A stretch of DNA of 64,000 nt from contig NZ_ACZV01000004.1 of NCBI RefSeq assembly GCF_000176235.1, forward strand, positions 620,001 through 684,000. The letters run 5' to 3'. Positions 6,574-16,205 of the stretch are shown here, one piece after another (the stretch's first letter is position 1; the number at the start of each line of letters is the position of its first letter). Both the position numbers and the translations under genes were made by a program. Origin of the DNA: Vibrio orientalis CIP 102891 = ATCC 33934. Its GTDB lineage: Bacteria > Pseudomonadota > Gammaproteobacteria > Enterobacterales > Vibrionaceae. Below the pieces are notes generated by a model that was not told where the DNA came from, did not search any database, and saw only the letters and a program-made list of their open reading frames with translations.

Positions 6574-8002
6574 AGGGTATCTCCAAAATAAACGTTGTCG
6601 GTGGACCAACTAAAGACATTTTACCGCCCATTCGTCCGACCATTGATTCAACGATGGTTAAGCCTAAACCAAGGCCGCTTTTACTTACAAAAGGTTTTCT
6701 GAGCTGACGCCAATCTTTTGAAGACAGCTCACCTTGGTCAATCACCTTAACCGTAATCTTTTGCTTAGAAGTGGTGACATCTAGCACCACAGGCGCAACG
6801 CCGTACTTAACAGCATTGCGAATTAAATTGTCTATACACGTGCCTAACCAATATACATTAAGTTTGGCCGCAATATCTTCATTGATAACGAATTCGATAT
6901 TGTTATTGAATTCTTCTTCAATCTTAAATTCAAGCCACTCTTTCACTGATGGAACCCAATCAGTTGCTAGCGGCTTATTGTCTGATTGTAAGTAGTCTTT
7001 ACTCGCTTCCGCCAACTGCCTTAAACGTCTGGAGTCTTCACATAATCGGCGAAACTCATCATAAACCGTTTCCGGTAGCTGCTCAAACTCTCGCCTAAAC
7101 CCTTCTACAGTTAACGATAAGCTGGCAATTGGCGTGCGAAGCTCATGCGTAAGAATCTGTAAGATGAGCATTCGACTTTTCATCTCTTGTCGCTTGGTAT
7201 TCCAGCGGTATACCGACCAACCTAGCACCAGAAAAATGTTGGCAATAACAAGCGCCACCATACTCATGCGTAATAGATCTGAATGATCTTTGGCATCCCA
7301 ACAGAGATTGCCTCTGCGCACGAAACAGCTGCTCGACTCTTGACGAAGGGTAAACGACAACCCTGCCGTTTCAACATTTCGTTTCCAGATGTGCTCTGGG
7401 AAAATCAGATAATTATCACTTTGTCTCAGCCAGAGCTCATCGCGTTCAATAAACATGCTCGAACCTGAAATGAGAGCAATAATAGCGTCTTCATTCATGC
7501 GTTGTAAGCGGCCTAGCAATGTCGAGTCAGGCGCTAGAGAACGTTCTTTAATATGCATGTATTGTTGAAGTTCATCCTTTCTATCTGGATAAACATCAAC
7601 ATAGCGACTCGCATACGTACCACCGCCCGGGTGTATTAATGCACTACGGGTGAACCACTTGTTCGTTAACCTATTACCCTTACACATTGCGCGTGTATAT
7701 ACCAGCGGTTCTGTAATTAGCGGGCTTAGGGGTAATTTACCAGTACAGTTTTTGGCAAGTTGGTAAAGCCTCTGGATATCTTTTAATGGATACGCAGAAG
7801 TCTGAGGCAACATAGACTCAGGTGTCAGTAGGCGTGTCGGGTAATCTGTTTGTAGACTGCGAATATCATACGAGGCAGTCGCTTTCTCTTGATCAAAAAG
7901 ATCGACGAACTGGTCAATACGTTCTGGTAATGACTCTGAATACGCGTGACCACTTAGTAGTATCAACGAGATTGACAGTGTTTTTATCGTCGTTTTAATC
8001 AA
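6548..8002 (-). CDS. vxrA: envelope-stress sensor histidine kinase VxrA (WigK type)
   Basis: The 484-residue kinase has a signal peptide (ISLILLSGHAYS) and a periplasmic DUF3404-like sensor region at about residues 25-244. One membrane helix lies at about 246-266. The HisKA domain has His286 in THELRTP, and the ATPase domain includes NAVKYG and GLGLGL. The sensor holds four cysteines (86, 107, 226, 234), which could form disulphides and make the sensor redox-sensitive; that is inference. The start is TTG at 8002, because no ATG precedes the signal sequence. The ribosome site is weak, so expression may be kept low. It heads the vxr operon and its partner is VxrB. Confidence 0.9.
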   Translation of the reverse strand: MIKTTIKTLSISLILLSGHAYSESLPERIDQFVDLFDQEKATASYDIRSLQTDYPTRLLTPESMLPQTSAYPLKDIQRLYQLAKNCTGKLPLSPLITEPLVYTRAMCKGNRLTNKWFTRSALIHPGGGTYASRYVDVYPDRKDELQQYMHIKERSLAPDSTLLGRLQRMNEDAIIALISGSSMFIERDELWLRQSDNYLIFPEHIWKRNVETAGLSFTLRQESSSCFVRRGNLCWDAKDHSDLLRMSMVALVIANIFLVLGWSVYRWNTKRQEMKSRMLILQILTHELRTPIASLSLTVEGFRREFEQLPETVYDEFRRLCEDSRRLRQLAEASKDYLQSDNKPLATDWVPSVKEWLEFKIEEEFNNNIEFVINEDIAAKLNVYWLGTCIDNLIRNAVKYGVAPVVLDVTTSKQKITVKVIDQGELSSKDWRQLRKPFVSKSGLGLGLTIVESMVGRMGGKMSLVGPPTTFILEIPCETDTASC

Positions 8003-8109
8003 TGCAAAAATTCAATAAATCAGTGAGTTAGATTTAGAGTAAAACATTATCGCAAAAAGATAAAACTGAAATGTGATATCAATGTCAGAAATAATACGGA
8101 TAAATGAAA

Positions 8110-8136
8110 AGAAGCCAGCGAATAAAGCTGGCTTCT
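8110..8136 (-). terminator. intrinsic terminator after pntB
   Basis: AGAAGCCAGC and GCTGGCTTCT pair around a seven-base loop. On the minus strand CTTTTC follows. It separates pntAB from vxrA, both read leftward. Confidence 0.7.
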
Positions 8137-8153
8137 TAGTTAGGAAGGTGACG

Positions 8154-9548
8154 TTAGAGCGCTTTAGAAATCGCGTCTACGCTCTCTTTCGCATCGCCGA
8201 ATAGCATTTGCGTGTTCTCTTTAAAGAACAGCGGGTTTTGAACACCAGCATAGCCCGTGTTCATAGAACGCTTAAAGACGATAACGTTTTTCGCATTCCA
8301 AACTTCAAGTACTGGCATGCCAGCGATTGGGCTGTTTGGATCTTCAAGTGCTGCTGGGTTTACTGTGTCGTTTGCACCGATAACCAGAACAGTATCTGTT
8401 TCGCCAAAGTCATCATTGATTTCGTCCATCTCTAGTACGATATCGTAAGGTACTTTTGCTTCTGCAAGTAGTACGTTCATGTGACCAGGAAGACGACCAG
8501 CAACTGGGTGGATACCAAAGCGAACGTCAATACCCTGCGCGCGTAGCTTCTCAGTAATCTCATGTACTGGATACTGAGCTTGTGCTACTGCCATACCGTA
8601 CCCCGGAGTGATGATGACTGATTTTGAGCCTTTAAGCATGTCAGCAACGTCTTCTGCGAAAGTTTCGCGGTGCTCACCCTGCTCTACATCATCAGAAATG
8701 ATTACTTCTTGGCCGAAGCCACCTGCGATTACACTAACGAACGAGCGGTTCATTGCCTTACACATGATGTAAGACAGAATCGCACCGGAAGAACCAACTA
8801 GTGCACCTGTAACAATCAATAGGTCGTTTGCCAACATGAAACCTGCTGCCGCTGCTGCCCAACCAGAGTATGAGTTAAGCATCGAAACAACTACCGGCAT
8901 ATCCGCGCCACCGATTGAAGCAACCAAGTGGTAGCCAAATGCAAATGCGATAAGTGTCATGACGATAAGAGCAAACATGCTACCGTCAGCTTTGACGAAG
9001 TAGATCATAAGTAGCGTAGAAACTACGATTGCCGCTAGGTTCAATTTGTGTTTATGAGGAAGGTTTAATGGTGACGATGAGATCACGCCACGTAACTTAC
9101 CAAATGCGACAATAGAGCCTGTAAATGTTACAGCACCGATGAATACACCTAGGAAGACTTCAACCAAGTGAATAACGTGTGCTGCATGCGCTTCTTGAGG
9201 GTTCAAAGAGGCAATCACTGGCGCGTCAAGGTAGCTGTTGTAACCAACCAGTACCGCTGCCATACCAACAAAGCTGTGTAGAATTGCCACAAGCTCTGGC
9301 ATTTCAGTCATTTCAACTTTCTTAGCGTAATGGATACCGATACCACCACCAATAACCATAGCAATGATGATCCAAACAAGGCCTTCTGAGTCTGGGCCAA
9401 AGATCGTTGCGATCAGCGCGATAGTCATACCAGCTATGCCGTAGTAGTTACCCGATCTTGCTGATTCTTGCTTAGACAATCCTGCCAAGCTCAATATGAA
9501 GAATAATGCAGCAACAATATAAGCTGCTTGTACTAATCCTGCAGACAT
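8154..9548 (-). CDS. pntB: NAD(P) transhydrogenase subunit beta
   Basis: PntB forms the membrane channel (domain II) and the NADP(H)-binding domain III of the proton-translocating transhydrogenase. That enzyme moves hydride between NADH and NADP+ at the cytoplasmic membrane. The 464-residue protein has about eight or nine hydrophobic helices up to residue 275. The NADP-binding domain carries [15 protein letters not shown] and [14 protein letters not shown], both diagnostic. The length matches the family. It follows pntA by 12 bases and a terminator comes after it, so pntAB is a two-gene operon. The pntAB-vxr neighbourhood agrees with V. cholerae chromosome II as I recall it. Confidence 0.96.
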   Translation of the reverse strand: MSAGLVQAAYIVAALFFILSLAGLSKQESARSGNYYGIAGMTIALIATIFGPDSEGLVWIIIAMVIGGGIGIHYAKKVEMTEMPELVAILHSFVGMAAVLVGYNSYLDAPVIASLNPQEAHAAHVIHLVEVFLGVFIGAVTFTGSIVAFGKLRGVISSSPLNLPHKHKLNLAAIVVSTLLMIYFVKADGSMFALIVMTLIAFAFGYHLVASIGGADMPVVVSMLNSYSGWAAAAAGFMLANDLLIVTGALVGSSGAILSYIMCKAMNRSFVSVIAGGFGQEVIISDDVEQGEHRETFAEDVADMLKGSKSVIITPGYGMAVAQAQYPVHEITEKLRAQGIDVRFGIHPVAGRLPGHMNVLLAEAKVPYDIVLEMDEINDDFGETDTVLVIGANDTVNPAALEDPNSPIAGMPVLEVWNAKNVIVFKRSMNTGYAGVQNPLFFKENTQMLFGDAKESVDAISKAL

Positions 9549-9560
9549 TCCCTGTACTCC

Positions 9561-11111
9561 TTAGTCTTTACGGAACATTTCAAGCATACGCTTGGTCACG
9601 GTGAAACCACCGAAAATGTTGATACTTGCTATAAGTACGGCGATGAAAGATAAGAATGAGACGACCCCATTCCCTTGTCCGATTTGCAGTAGTGCACCTA
9701 CTACGATGATGCCTGAGATAGCGTTCGTTACCGACATTAGTGGCGTATGCAGCGCATGTGTTACGTTCCAAACCACGTAGTAACCTACTACACAAGCAAG
9801 TACAAACACGGTGAAGTGCGATAAAAACGCAGCTGGTGCTACAGATGCTACCCAACCGAAAGCGCTTAAACCGATGGCAAGTGCTGCTAGCTTCTTAACT
9901 GGAGAAACAGGCTCTTGAACTTTTGGTTCAGGCTTAACAGGTTGCGCTGCTGGTTTTTGCTCTGGCTGAGCGGATACTTGGATTGGCGGTGCAGGCCAAG
10001 TCACTTCACCCTCTTTCACTACTGTTACGCCACGTAGAACGACGTCTTCAAAGTCGATGTTAATGTTGCCATCTTTTTCTTTGGTCAGGAGTTTTAGTAG
10101 GTTAACAATGTTGGTTGCGTAAAGCTGAGAGGATTGAGTCGGTAAGCGACCAACCATATCCGTATAGCCAACGATCTTAACACCATTTGCCGTCGTGATA
10201 ACTTGGTCAGCGACCGTGTATTCACAGTTACCGCCGTTTGCAGCAGCAAGGTCAACAATCACGCTGCCCGCTTTCATGCTGTCTACCATCTCTTTGGTGA
10301 TCAGCTTAGGAGCAGGTCTACCTGGAATAAGCGCTGTAGTGATGATGATATCAACGTCTTCGGCTTGCTGAGCGTAAAGTTCAGCCGCTTTCTTGTTGAA
10401 TTCATCAGACATCTCTTTTGCGTAGCCATCGCCAGAACCTGAATCTTCTTTGAAGTCTACTTCTAAGAATTCAGCGCCCATTGATTGAACTTGCTCTTTT
10501 ACTTCTGGGCGTACGTCGAATGCGCGAACGATAGCACCTAAGCTTCCCGCCGCACCGATAGCGGCTAAGCCTGCAACACCTGCACCAGCGACAAGTACTT
10601 TTGCTGGTGGCACTTTACCTGCAGCGGTAATTTGACCTGTAAAGAATCGGCCAAACTCATGAGCTGCTTCTACGACTGCGCGGTAACCAGCAATGTTTGC
10701 CATCGACGATAGCGCATCTAGAGCCTGAGCACGCGAAATACGCGGTACAGCATCCATTGCCATTACGTTAATGTTTTTGCTAGAAAGCTGCTCCATTAAC
10801 TCTGGATTTTGGGCTGGCCAGATGAAGCTGATAAGACTGGCACCTTCTTTAAGCAGGGCAATTTCATTGCTCTCTTCAGAATACAGAGGTGCATTCACTT
10901 TTAAGATGAGATCTGATTGCCAGACTTCTTCAGTCGTAACAATCTTTGCCCCTGACGCTTCAAATGCTGAATTGTCGAAACTCGCTAGTTCCCCAGCGCC
11001 TGTTTCAACGACAACGTCGAAGCCTAGTTTTAATAACTGCTCTACCGATTTTGGCGACGCAGCCACTCGCGTTTCTCCGGCGAGTATTTCTTTTGGCACA
11101 CCAATTTGCAT
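9561..11111 (-). CDS. pntA: NAD(P) transhydrogenase subunit alpha
   Basis: PntA carries the NAD(H)-binding domain I, and its C-terminal helices complete the membrane domain. The 516-residue protein starts [17 protein letters not shown]. It has a Rossmann nucleotide-binding segment ([11 protein letters not shown]) near residue 175 and the mobile-loop region around [15 protein letters not shown] Pro/Lys-rich linker at about 370-400 precedes four C-terminal helices. The length matches E. coli PntA. It is the first gene of pntAB and its promoter should lie in the 11112-11340 region, where I see no recognisable operator. Confidence 0.96.
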   Translation of the reverse strand: MQIGVPKEILAGETRVAASPKSVEQLLKLGFDVVVETGAGELASFDNSAFEASGAKIVTTEEVWQSDLILKVNAPLYSEESNEIALLKEGASLISFIWPAQNPELMEQLSSKNINVMAMDAVPRISRAQALDALSSMANIAGYRAVVEAAHEFGRFFTGQITAAGKVPPAKVLVAGAGVAGLAAIGAAGSLGAIVRAFDVRPEVKEQVQSMGAEFLEVDFKEDSGSGDGYAKEMSDEFNKKAAELYAQQAEDVDIIITTALIPGRPAPKLITKEMVDSMKAGSVIVDLAAANGGNCEYTVADQVITTANGVKIVGYTDMVGRLPTQSSQLYATNIVNLLKLLTKEKDGNINIDFEDVVLRGVTVVKEGEVTWPAPPIQVSAQPEQKPAAQPVKPEPKVQEPVSPVKKLAALAIGLSAFGWVASVAPAAFLSHFTVFVLACVVGYYVVWNVTHALHTPLMSVTNAISGIIVVGALLQIGQGNGVVSFLSFIAVLIASINIFGGFTVTKRMLEMFRKD

Positions 11112-11342
11112 TAGCTATTCCTTGACTATTCGCAACAATGATTGTTCTGTTTTTATCCAACGGTTAGAGATACTTCAAGCATTTTGTAAGAAAAACACAA
11201 AATATCATTACATATAACTATTGGTAATGAGTCTGCATGCTGTTTAATTAGTTTTTCAACAACGAATTACATAAGTTGTAAGAGGTCTAACCAGAAGCAA
11301 TAATTCATCATAAAAACAAAGAATTACGTTCATTACATAAAC

Positions 11343-11374
11343 AAAAGAGCCATCAGCATAACGACTAATGGCTC
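11343..11374 (-). terminator. intrinsic terminator after the HlyU-family gene
   Basis: On the minus strand GAGCCAT and ATGGCTC pair around a 14-base loop, with some inner pairing, and TTTTG follows. It ends the two-gene unit to its right. Confidence 0.6.
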
Positions 11375-11408
11375 ATAAATTTATGATGTTTATCAAATTG
11401 GTATGGAT

Positions 11409-11687
11409 CTATTGAAAAATGTTGTCACCCATTTGGTCGACAAACATTTGCGCTTTTTTGAGCATAAACTCATTCGCGTCGTTTTCACTTGGAAGTACGT
11501 CTGAACGAATAAAGCGATGTGTCTTGGTTTCATCATCAAATTGCTTGGTAATTCGCCCTGCAATTCGATACTGCCCACCTTCCGATAGTGCTTCTTGATA
11601 GATGAGATAGCCTTTGTATTCTACTGGCTCTACTTCAACCTTAGGTTGCTCTTTTGCTCCGCCGAACAAACGTGAAAACAGTCCCAC
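11409..11687 (-). CDS. HlyU-family (PF10115-type) small protein
   Basis: The 92-residue protein begins MGLFSRLFGGAKEQ. It has the pattern YKGYLIYQEAxxEGGQYRIAGRI, then THRFIRSD and MGDNIF, typical of the small family annotated as transcriptional activator HlyU. This is not the ArsR-type HlyU regulator of haemolysin. I see no helix-turn-helix, so the activator label should be treated with care. The next gene upstream on the same strand, ComFB-like, ends 18 bases away, so the two are probably cotranscribed. Confidence 0.65.
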   Translation of the reverse strand: MGLFSRLFGGAKEQPKVEVEPVEYKGYLIYQEALSEGGQYRIAGRITKQFDDETKTHRFIRSDVLPSENDANEFMLKKAQMFVDQMGDNIFQ

Positions 11688-11705
11688 TAATGACTCCTTG
11701 GTTTA

Positions 11706-12068
11706 TCATTCTTTTTGTAAAATTGGTCTTTCGAACCACTCTAGTTCAATGTCATCGTCGAATTTCTGTTTACTAAAGATAACTGGGATATCATCTTTTC
11801 GATCTTTACGACGATCATCAATAATCATACTTTTAGCGGCTATTACTGCGCTTTCTGCGTATTCTTTTAGGGTAACAAGTCGCTCTTCAGGAAGCGCCGA
11901 TAGAAAGTCGATATCGTGTCTAATGTAAACAGGTCTAAGTTGACTTAACGCAAGGCAAGCAAGGTCTGCCAACTGTTCATGATCAAAGTTTTCAACAAAC
12001 TCAGGCGTTGCTAATACCTGCCCCACCAAAGTCTCCATATAATTATGTACATCAACACTTATTTGCAT
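11706..12068 (-). CDS. late competence protein ComFB-like
   Basis: The 120-residue protein shows the ComFB family pattern: VHNYMETLV near the N-terminus, then LADLACLALSQLRPVYIRHDIDFL. ComFB is named after the Bacillus competence operon, and some family members elsewhere have been reported to bind cyclic di-nucleotides. Its role in Vibrio is not known to me. There is no signal peptide or membrane helix. It lies directly upstream of the HlyU-family gene on the same strand. A diguanylate cyclase gene is divergent at 12287, so a c-di-GMP link is conceivable but unproven. Confidence 0.7.
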   Translation of the reverse strand: MQISVDVHNYMETLVGQVLATPEFVENFDHEQLADLACLALSQLRPVYIRHDIDFLSALPEERLVTLKEYAESAVIAAKSMIIDDRRKDRKDDIPVIFSKQKFDDDIELEWFERPILQKE

Positions 12069-12286
12069 GTGCCCTAGCTCCTTCTAAGATGACGCGCTAC
12101 TTTACAGTATGGATGAAATGTTCATTTGATACTAAATGTTGCGCACACTATCATCAACTTTTGTCCGCAATTTATCCATGCCCGCACTTTTCATAGATAA
12201 GTTTAGTAAAAAGCTTGGAAATTCATCAAATAAAAGTATTCTTAACAAGCGTTCAATCAATAATTCATTCGTTTAGGCTAGGTTTC

Positions 12287-13522
12287 ATGTCGTTTTCTAT
12301 CGTCACAACTAATTGGTTCCGTATTGCGTTGCCTCTTTTGCTGTTGACGTTTATTGCTTTTGGCATGAATAACGTGATTTTGTTGACTCAATCTAACCTA
12401 GGTATCGTATCGAAACTTCCTTTCATCTTGTTTGCGATTACCATCGTATTAGCTAACGCATTTAAACAAAGTCGTATCGCCATGGTTGCGTGCGCCTTGA
12501 TGCTGTCATACTGGGTCATTCAAGCTAGGTTACAGACTCCACTCTCTTCGGGTACAACGATATTGGAGCTGTCATTGCTTGCTGCTCTGTTACCAATTGC
12601 ACTACTGTTTGTCTTTACCTTCCGAGATTCAACGCTGTTTTCCCGCTCATTTGGCATCTATTTAGCTACACTGTCACTTTTTCTGTTTTGGTGCTATCTG
12701 ATACTCAGCTATTTTTATGATGGTGGCTTTGACAATATCGATGAAACCTTCTTGTTTGTCTTACCTGAAGTGTCAAAATTACCGTTCATCCTTGTGGTTT
12801 ACTCACTTGCCATGGTGCTGTTATTCGCTATCTGCGTATTGAGTAAAAATCGTATCATTGATGTTGTTATCTATTCCACCACTCTATTGGCATCAACAAC
12901 GTTTGTCTTTTTCCATATTGCCCACATTTCCAGCACCATGTTCTCATTGGCTGGTGTTTTGCTATTGGTTTACTTACTGTCCGCTAGTTATGAGCTTGCT
13001 TTTACTGATTCTTTGACCGAAATTCCGGGACGTCTTGCCCTTGAGTCTGATCTTAAGCACTTAGGTCGTCGCTATACGATCGCGATGTTGGATATAGACC
13101 ATTTCAAATCGTTTAATGACACGTACGGACACGATACGGGTGATGAGGTTCTTAAGCTTGTCGCATCTAAAATGCTTCTCGTTGGCGGTCGTGCAAAGGT
13201 TTATCGCTACGGCGGCGAAGAGTTCACAGTGCTGTTTAAAGGCAAGTATGCCGATGAAGCGCAAGATCACTTAGAGTTGCTACGTACATCGATAGAAAAC
13301 TACGATATGGTATTACGAAACCAAGACGCCCGCCCTAAAGATGACAAGCAAGGGTGTAAAAAGCGGGGTGTTAAAAAAGCAAGTGACACAGTAAATGTCA
13401 CTATTAGTATTGGCGTGGCGGATAGTAGCGAGACGTCGAAGGTGGCTGAAGTCATGAAATCTGCAGATAATGCTCTCTACAAAGCGAAGAAAGCGGGTCG
13501 TAATCGAGTTTGTATTATTTAA
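12287..13522 (+). CDS. membrane diguanylate cyclase (GGEEF) lacking the inhibitory site
   Basis: The product makes cyclic di-GMP from two GTP. From the ATG at 12287 it has 411 residues. A longer TTG-started frame from 12215 is possible, but AGGT precedes the ATG. Seven or eight hydrophobic helices fill residues 1-235. The GGDEF domain follows, with MLDIDHFKSFND for metal and substrate binding and RYGGEEF as the active site. The stretch before the active site (GRAKVY) lacks the RxxD inhibitory site, so product feedback is probably absent. A basic, loop-like insertion (around KQGCKKRGVKK) interrupts the C-terminal part. Its stop overlaps that of the convergent barrel gene by four bases. Confidence 0.88.
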   Translation: MSFSIVTTNWFRIALPLLLLTFIAFGMNNVILLTQSNLGIVSKLPFILFAITIVLANAFKQSRIAMVACALMLSYWVIQARLQTPLSSGTTILELSLLAALLPIALLFVFTFRDSTLFSRSFGIYLATLSLFLFWCYLILSYFYDGGFDNIDETFLFVLPEVSKLPFILVVYSLAMVLLFAICVLSKNRIIDVVIYSTTLLASTTFVFFHIAHISSTMFSLAGVLLLVYLLSASYELAFTDSLTEIPGRLALESDLKHLGRRYTIAMLDIDHFKSFNDTYGHDTGDEVLKLVASKMLLVGGRAKVYRYGGEEFTVLFKGKYADEAQDHLELLRTSIENYDMVLRNQDARPKDDKQGCKKRGVKKASDTVNVTISIGVADSSETSKVAEVMKSADNALYKAKKAGRNRVCII

Positions 13523-14508
13523 TCAATTTGGTTAAAGAATAAAACGATGCTACCCCCTTTTAGATTGCTGCCATAGTTAATATTCAGTCCAATACCTACA
13601 TTGTCGATGAAATCAGATTCAAATGGTGGAGTCATAAGCCACCCTACCGAGCCTTCGTAATAATAAGGCGTCCCTAGAGGAGTACTGGTGTCTCCGCCTA
13701 TGTCGATGCGTCTAAAGCTACTGTAGACCGATTGTACAGAGCGCCCCAGCTTACTCACGTTATAGTAGGCTTCGATACCATTGGCCATATACCAACCTTC
13801 AGGACTTCCCACATCACCGTAATTGGCTTCACCCCATCCTTTGCCGTGGAAGTAATGGTATGAAGACGTGACATTCCAACTTCCCCAGTTTGTCGGTTTA
13901 TTATACTTAAGCTCAGCATGAGGTTCGATAGAAGCCGCCCAGGCGTCAGTGTTGAAAATAACCTTGTCTAATGCTGGTTTGACGTACTCATTTGAAAAGT
14001 CACTCCGGTATTCGTGATTATTGTTAAAATACTGCAAGTGCATACCGATACCCGGAGTGAGTACCCAATGCTCTGATAGCTGGTAACGAAATCGATAAGC
14101 AGTAAATGCACCAAGTACAATCTCATGTTGGAAGTCTTGTGCGTCAGAGGGTCTAATCTCGAAGTCCTGGCGCGAGCCAAGTATGGAGAACCGTGTGAAG
14201 ATCTGATGCTTGTTAACAGCATCTTCATCACTGAGATCTATTGTAAATGGGAGTGTGGATACCGCGATTTGTTGGCGTAATTGGACGGACTCTTGTGAGC
14301 CGATATCTTCATTATCGAGATTAAACCAATCATTAGGGTCAAAGTCGTGTACCCCAACGGTAAACACATCACTGTCTGTCAGAACAATTGCTGCGGAAAA
14401 AGCTTGTTCTAAATAATCTTGGAAGTGAGGGTTGCCTTTAGCTAAAGCAATGGGTGAAAAGCACGCTAACGACAAGCCTAGGTATCGGCAAGATTTAAAC
14501 GTTACCAT
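13519..14508 (-). CDS. solitary outer-membrane autotransporter-like beta-barrel protein
   Basis: The 329-residue protein has a signal peptide ending PIALA-KG. Many amphipathic strands follow and the C-terminus has the pattern SIVLFFNQID. It resembles the Vibrio family called solitary outer-membrane autotransporter-like beta-barrel domain, meaning a barrel without a passenger. Function is unknown. Its stop overlaps the convergent cyclase stop by four bases, leaving no room for a terminator between them. The gene upstream on this strand, a REC-GGDEF regulator, ends 74 bases away and could be cotranscribed. Confidence 0.6.
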   Translation of the reverse strand: MVTFKSCRYLGLSLACFSPIALAKGNPHFQDYLEQAFSAAIVLTDSDVFTVGVHDFDPNDWFNLDNEDIGSQESVQLRQQIAVSTLPFTIDLSDEDAVNKHQIFTRFSILGSRQDFEIRPSDAQDFQHEIVLGAFTAYRFRYQLSEHWVLTPGIGMHLQYFNNNHEYRSDFSNEYVKPALDKVIFNTDAWAASIEPHAELKYNKPTNWGSWNVTSSYHYFHGKGWGEANYGDVGSPEGWYMANGIEAYYNVSKLGRSVQSVYSSFRRIDIGGDTSTPLGTPYYYEGSVGWLMTPPFESDFIDNVGIGLNINYGSNLKGGSIVLFFNQID

Positions 14509-14582
14509 CTAATCAATAATCCAAATTCATTCGCAATTAGAGTAAGTTACTTGAAAATTAAGACTAAAACAATCGTTGATGA

Positions 14583-15539
14583 TTATTGGTTGACGCTAAT
14601 ATATTGGTTTCGGCCTGCGAGTTTCGCTTGGTAGAGTTGCTTATCGACAAGCTCATAGATTTGCTCGATGCTCTCTTTACCGCTAGGGATAGTTGTGAAT
14701 ACACCCTGTGACACTGTCACTATGTCCGCCACTTCGCTGTACTCATGAGGAATGCTCGCCTCGGTTAACGCTGATTGTATACGTGAAGCATCCTTGATGG
14801 CTTTCTCTTGATCGGTATAACCTAGAATGACAACAAACTCCTCGCCCCCGTATCGACCCACGACTTCACCACTGCGAACAAATAACTTAGTTAAGAGCTC
14901 AGCCAATAGAATTAAGCATTTGTCGCCTTCAATGTGGCCATAGTTGTCATTGAAGAGCTTAAACTTATCAACGTCGAGCAGTATTACGCTTAACGGCAGC
15001 TCATGACGTCCGTGAAGTAAGATCATCTCTTGCAGCTTTTGGTCGACAAAGCGTCGGTTTTTGACCTTGGTTAAACCATCTTCTTGTGCGAGTTGTTCGA
15101 GTTCTTGATTGGCCTTAGCAAGAGCAGCGGATTTTTGCTTAAGCTCTCTTCGCATAAATGCGATTCTTTGCATGGCAATTAATTTAGAGTTGAGGACAAT
15201 TTTGTCGACGGGCTTGATTAAGTAATCATCCCCCCCTGCCTCGATTGCGTTGGCGATCATTGATGGCTCGTTGTGGCTACTTAAGAAAATGATCGGTACC
15301 CATTCAGGATACTGTTTGCGAATTTGAGCTGAGACTTCGAATCCGTTCATATCTGGCATAGAGACATCAAGCAGAATGAGATCTGGCTCAAAATCATGAT
15401 AGAGCTCAAGCGCACGATGACCCGAATCAGCCATTTCAACTGTATGACCAAGTTGTTTCAGTCGAATTGCCAGTTGAATACGTTCCATCTGAACATCATC
15501 AACTAGGAGTATTTTCATAGAAGAGCCGCGTACATCCAC
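14583..15539 (-). CDS. response regulator with diguanylate cyclase output (REC-GGDEF)
   Basis: The 318-residue protein starts at GTG 15539, with GGAG eight bases upstream; an internal ATG at 15518 has no ribosome site. The receiver domain (about residues 8-125) has the LVDD acidic pair, phospho-acceptor Asp in LILLDVSMPD and Lys in IKPVDK. A coiled linker (about 130-155) leads to the GGDEF domain with LLDVDKFKLFND and RYGGEEF. The inhibitory site reads RSGE rather than RxxD, so feedback control may be weak. It is cytoplasmic and similar in layout to PleD/WspR-type regulators. No cognate kinase gene is adjacent. Confidence 0.88.
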   Translation of the reverse strand: MDVRGSSMKILLVDDVQMERIQLAIRLKQLGHTVEMADSGHRALELYHDFEPDLILLDVSMPDMNGFEVSAQIRKQYPEWVPIIFLSSHNEPSMIANAIEAGGDDYLIKPVDKIVLNSKLIAMQRIAFMRRELKQKSAALAKANQELEQLAQEDGLTKVKNRRFVDQKLQEMILLHGRHELPLSVILLDVDKFKLFNDNYGHIEGDKCLILLAELLTKLFVRSGEVVGRYGGEEFVVILGYTDQEKAIKDASRIQSALTEASIPHEYSEVADIVTVSQGVFTTIPSGKESIEQIYELVDKQLYQAKLAGRNQYISVNQ

Positions 15540-15725
15540 TCTTATTGCTCCAAGGTTTGATAAAAGAGTCTCGAATAAGAAAAAGGCATTTGATCAAAAC
15601 TAATAAGAAATCACATGCTTAGACTAAAAATACTACACAATGACATAATCCTCCATCCAAGGTTGACATTTGGCGCCAATTTTTTACGATAACGCCGTCA
15701 TATACACATATAAGAGAAGATAAAC

Positions 15726-16163
15726 ATGTCTGACGTTAATCAATCAGAACAACCGAAAGTAGATTTGGCAGAAGTTTCTGCAGAACTGCGTCAAGTTATC
15801 GAGTTTGACGAAGTACCAGAAGCAATGCACTACATGGTGACGTCAATCCACGATGTTTCCGAAGAAGCTGTTCGCGAAGCTTGGAACGAGCTACCTAATA
15901 GCGCTCAAAACGTTCTAGACAATTTTGAGCAGTTCCATGCACTTATCTCAGTAAGCCAAGCATTTGCCGGCTTGAATGTGATGGAAGAGTTCCCGACTCT
16001 AGATCTTCCAAAAGAGATGACTGAAGAGCAAAAAGAAGAGTACCGTGCTCAGCTGCTTGATCAAGTTTTACATAACTGTGTTAAAGACATGGTGAAACAA
16101 ATTAAAAAAGCACGCCGCGATCCAATTCTTAAACGTGACTTCACGGACGTATTTGCTAAGTAA
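15726..16163 (+). CDS. DUF3069-type conserved Vibrio protein
   Basis: The 145-residue acidic protein has no signal peptide or membrane segment. It is largely helical and ends with a basic cluster (KKARRDPILKRD). I believe it belongs to DUF3069, a family of unknown function in Vibrio and relatives, but I cannot confirm this. AAGAGAAG lies upstream of the ATG. It has its own promoter region, divergent from the REC-GGDEF gene, and is followed at once by a strong terminator, so it is monocistronic. Confidence 0.6.
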   Translation: MSDVNQSEQPKVDLAEVSAELRQVIEFDEVPEAMHYMVTSIHDVSEEAVREAWNELPNSAQNVLDNFEQFHALISVSQAFAGLNVMEEFPTLDLPKEMTEEQKEEYRAQLLDQVLHNCVKDMVKQIKKARRDPILKRDFTDVFAK

Positions 16164-16177
16164 TTCAAAGCAAAAAG

Positions 16178-16205
16178 AAAAACGCCGCTATATGCGGCGT
16201 TTTTT
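16178..16205. terminator. bidirectional intrinsic terminator
   Basis: AAAAACGCCGC and GCGGCGTTTTT pair around a five-base loop. It serves the DUF3069 gene and, from the other side, the modC end, which overlaps it by two bases. Confidence 0.9.

Noticed and set aside
10771..11217. A 148-residue plus-strand frame antisense to the start of pntA.
   Set aside because: It lies almost wholly over a clear gene and has no recognisable domain.
11409..11687. The haemolysin regulator HlyU of the ArsR family.
   Set aside because: No helix-turn-helix is seen; the sequence fits the unrelated small family that carries the same name.
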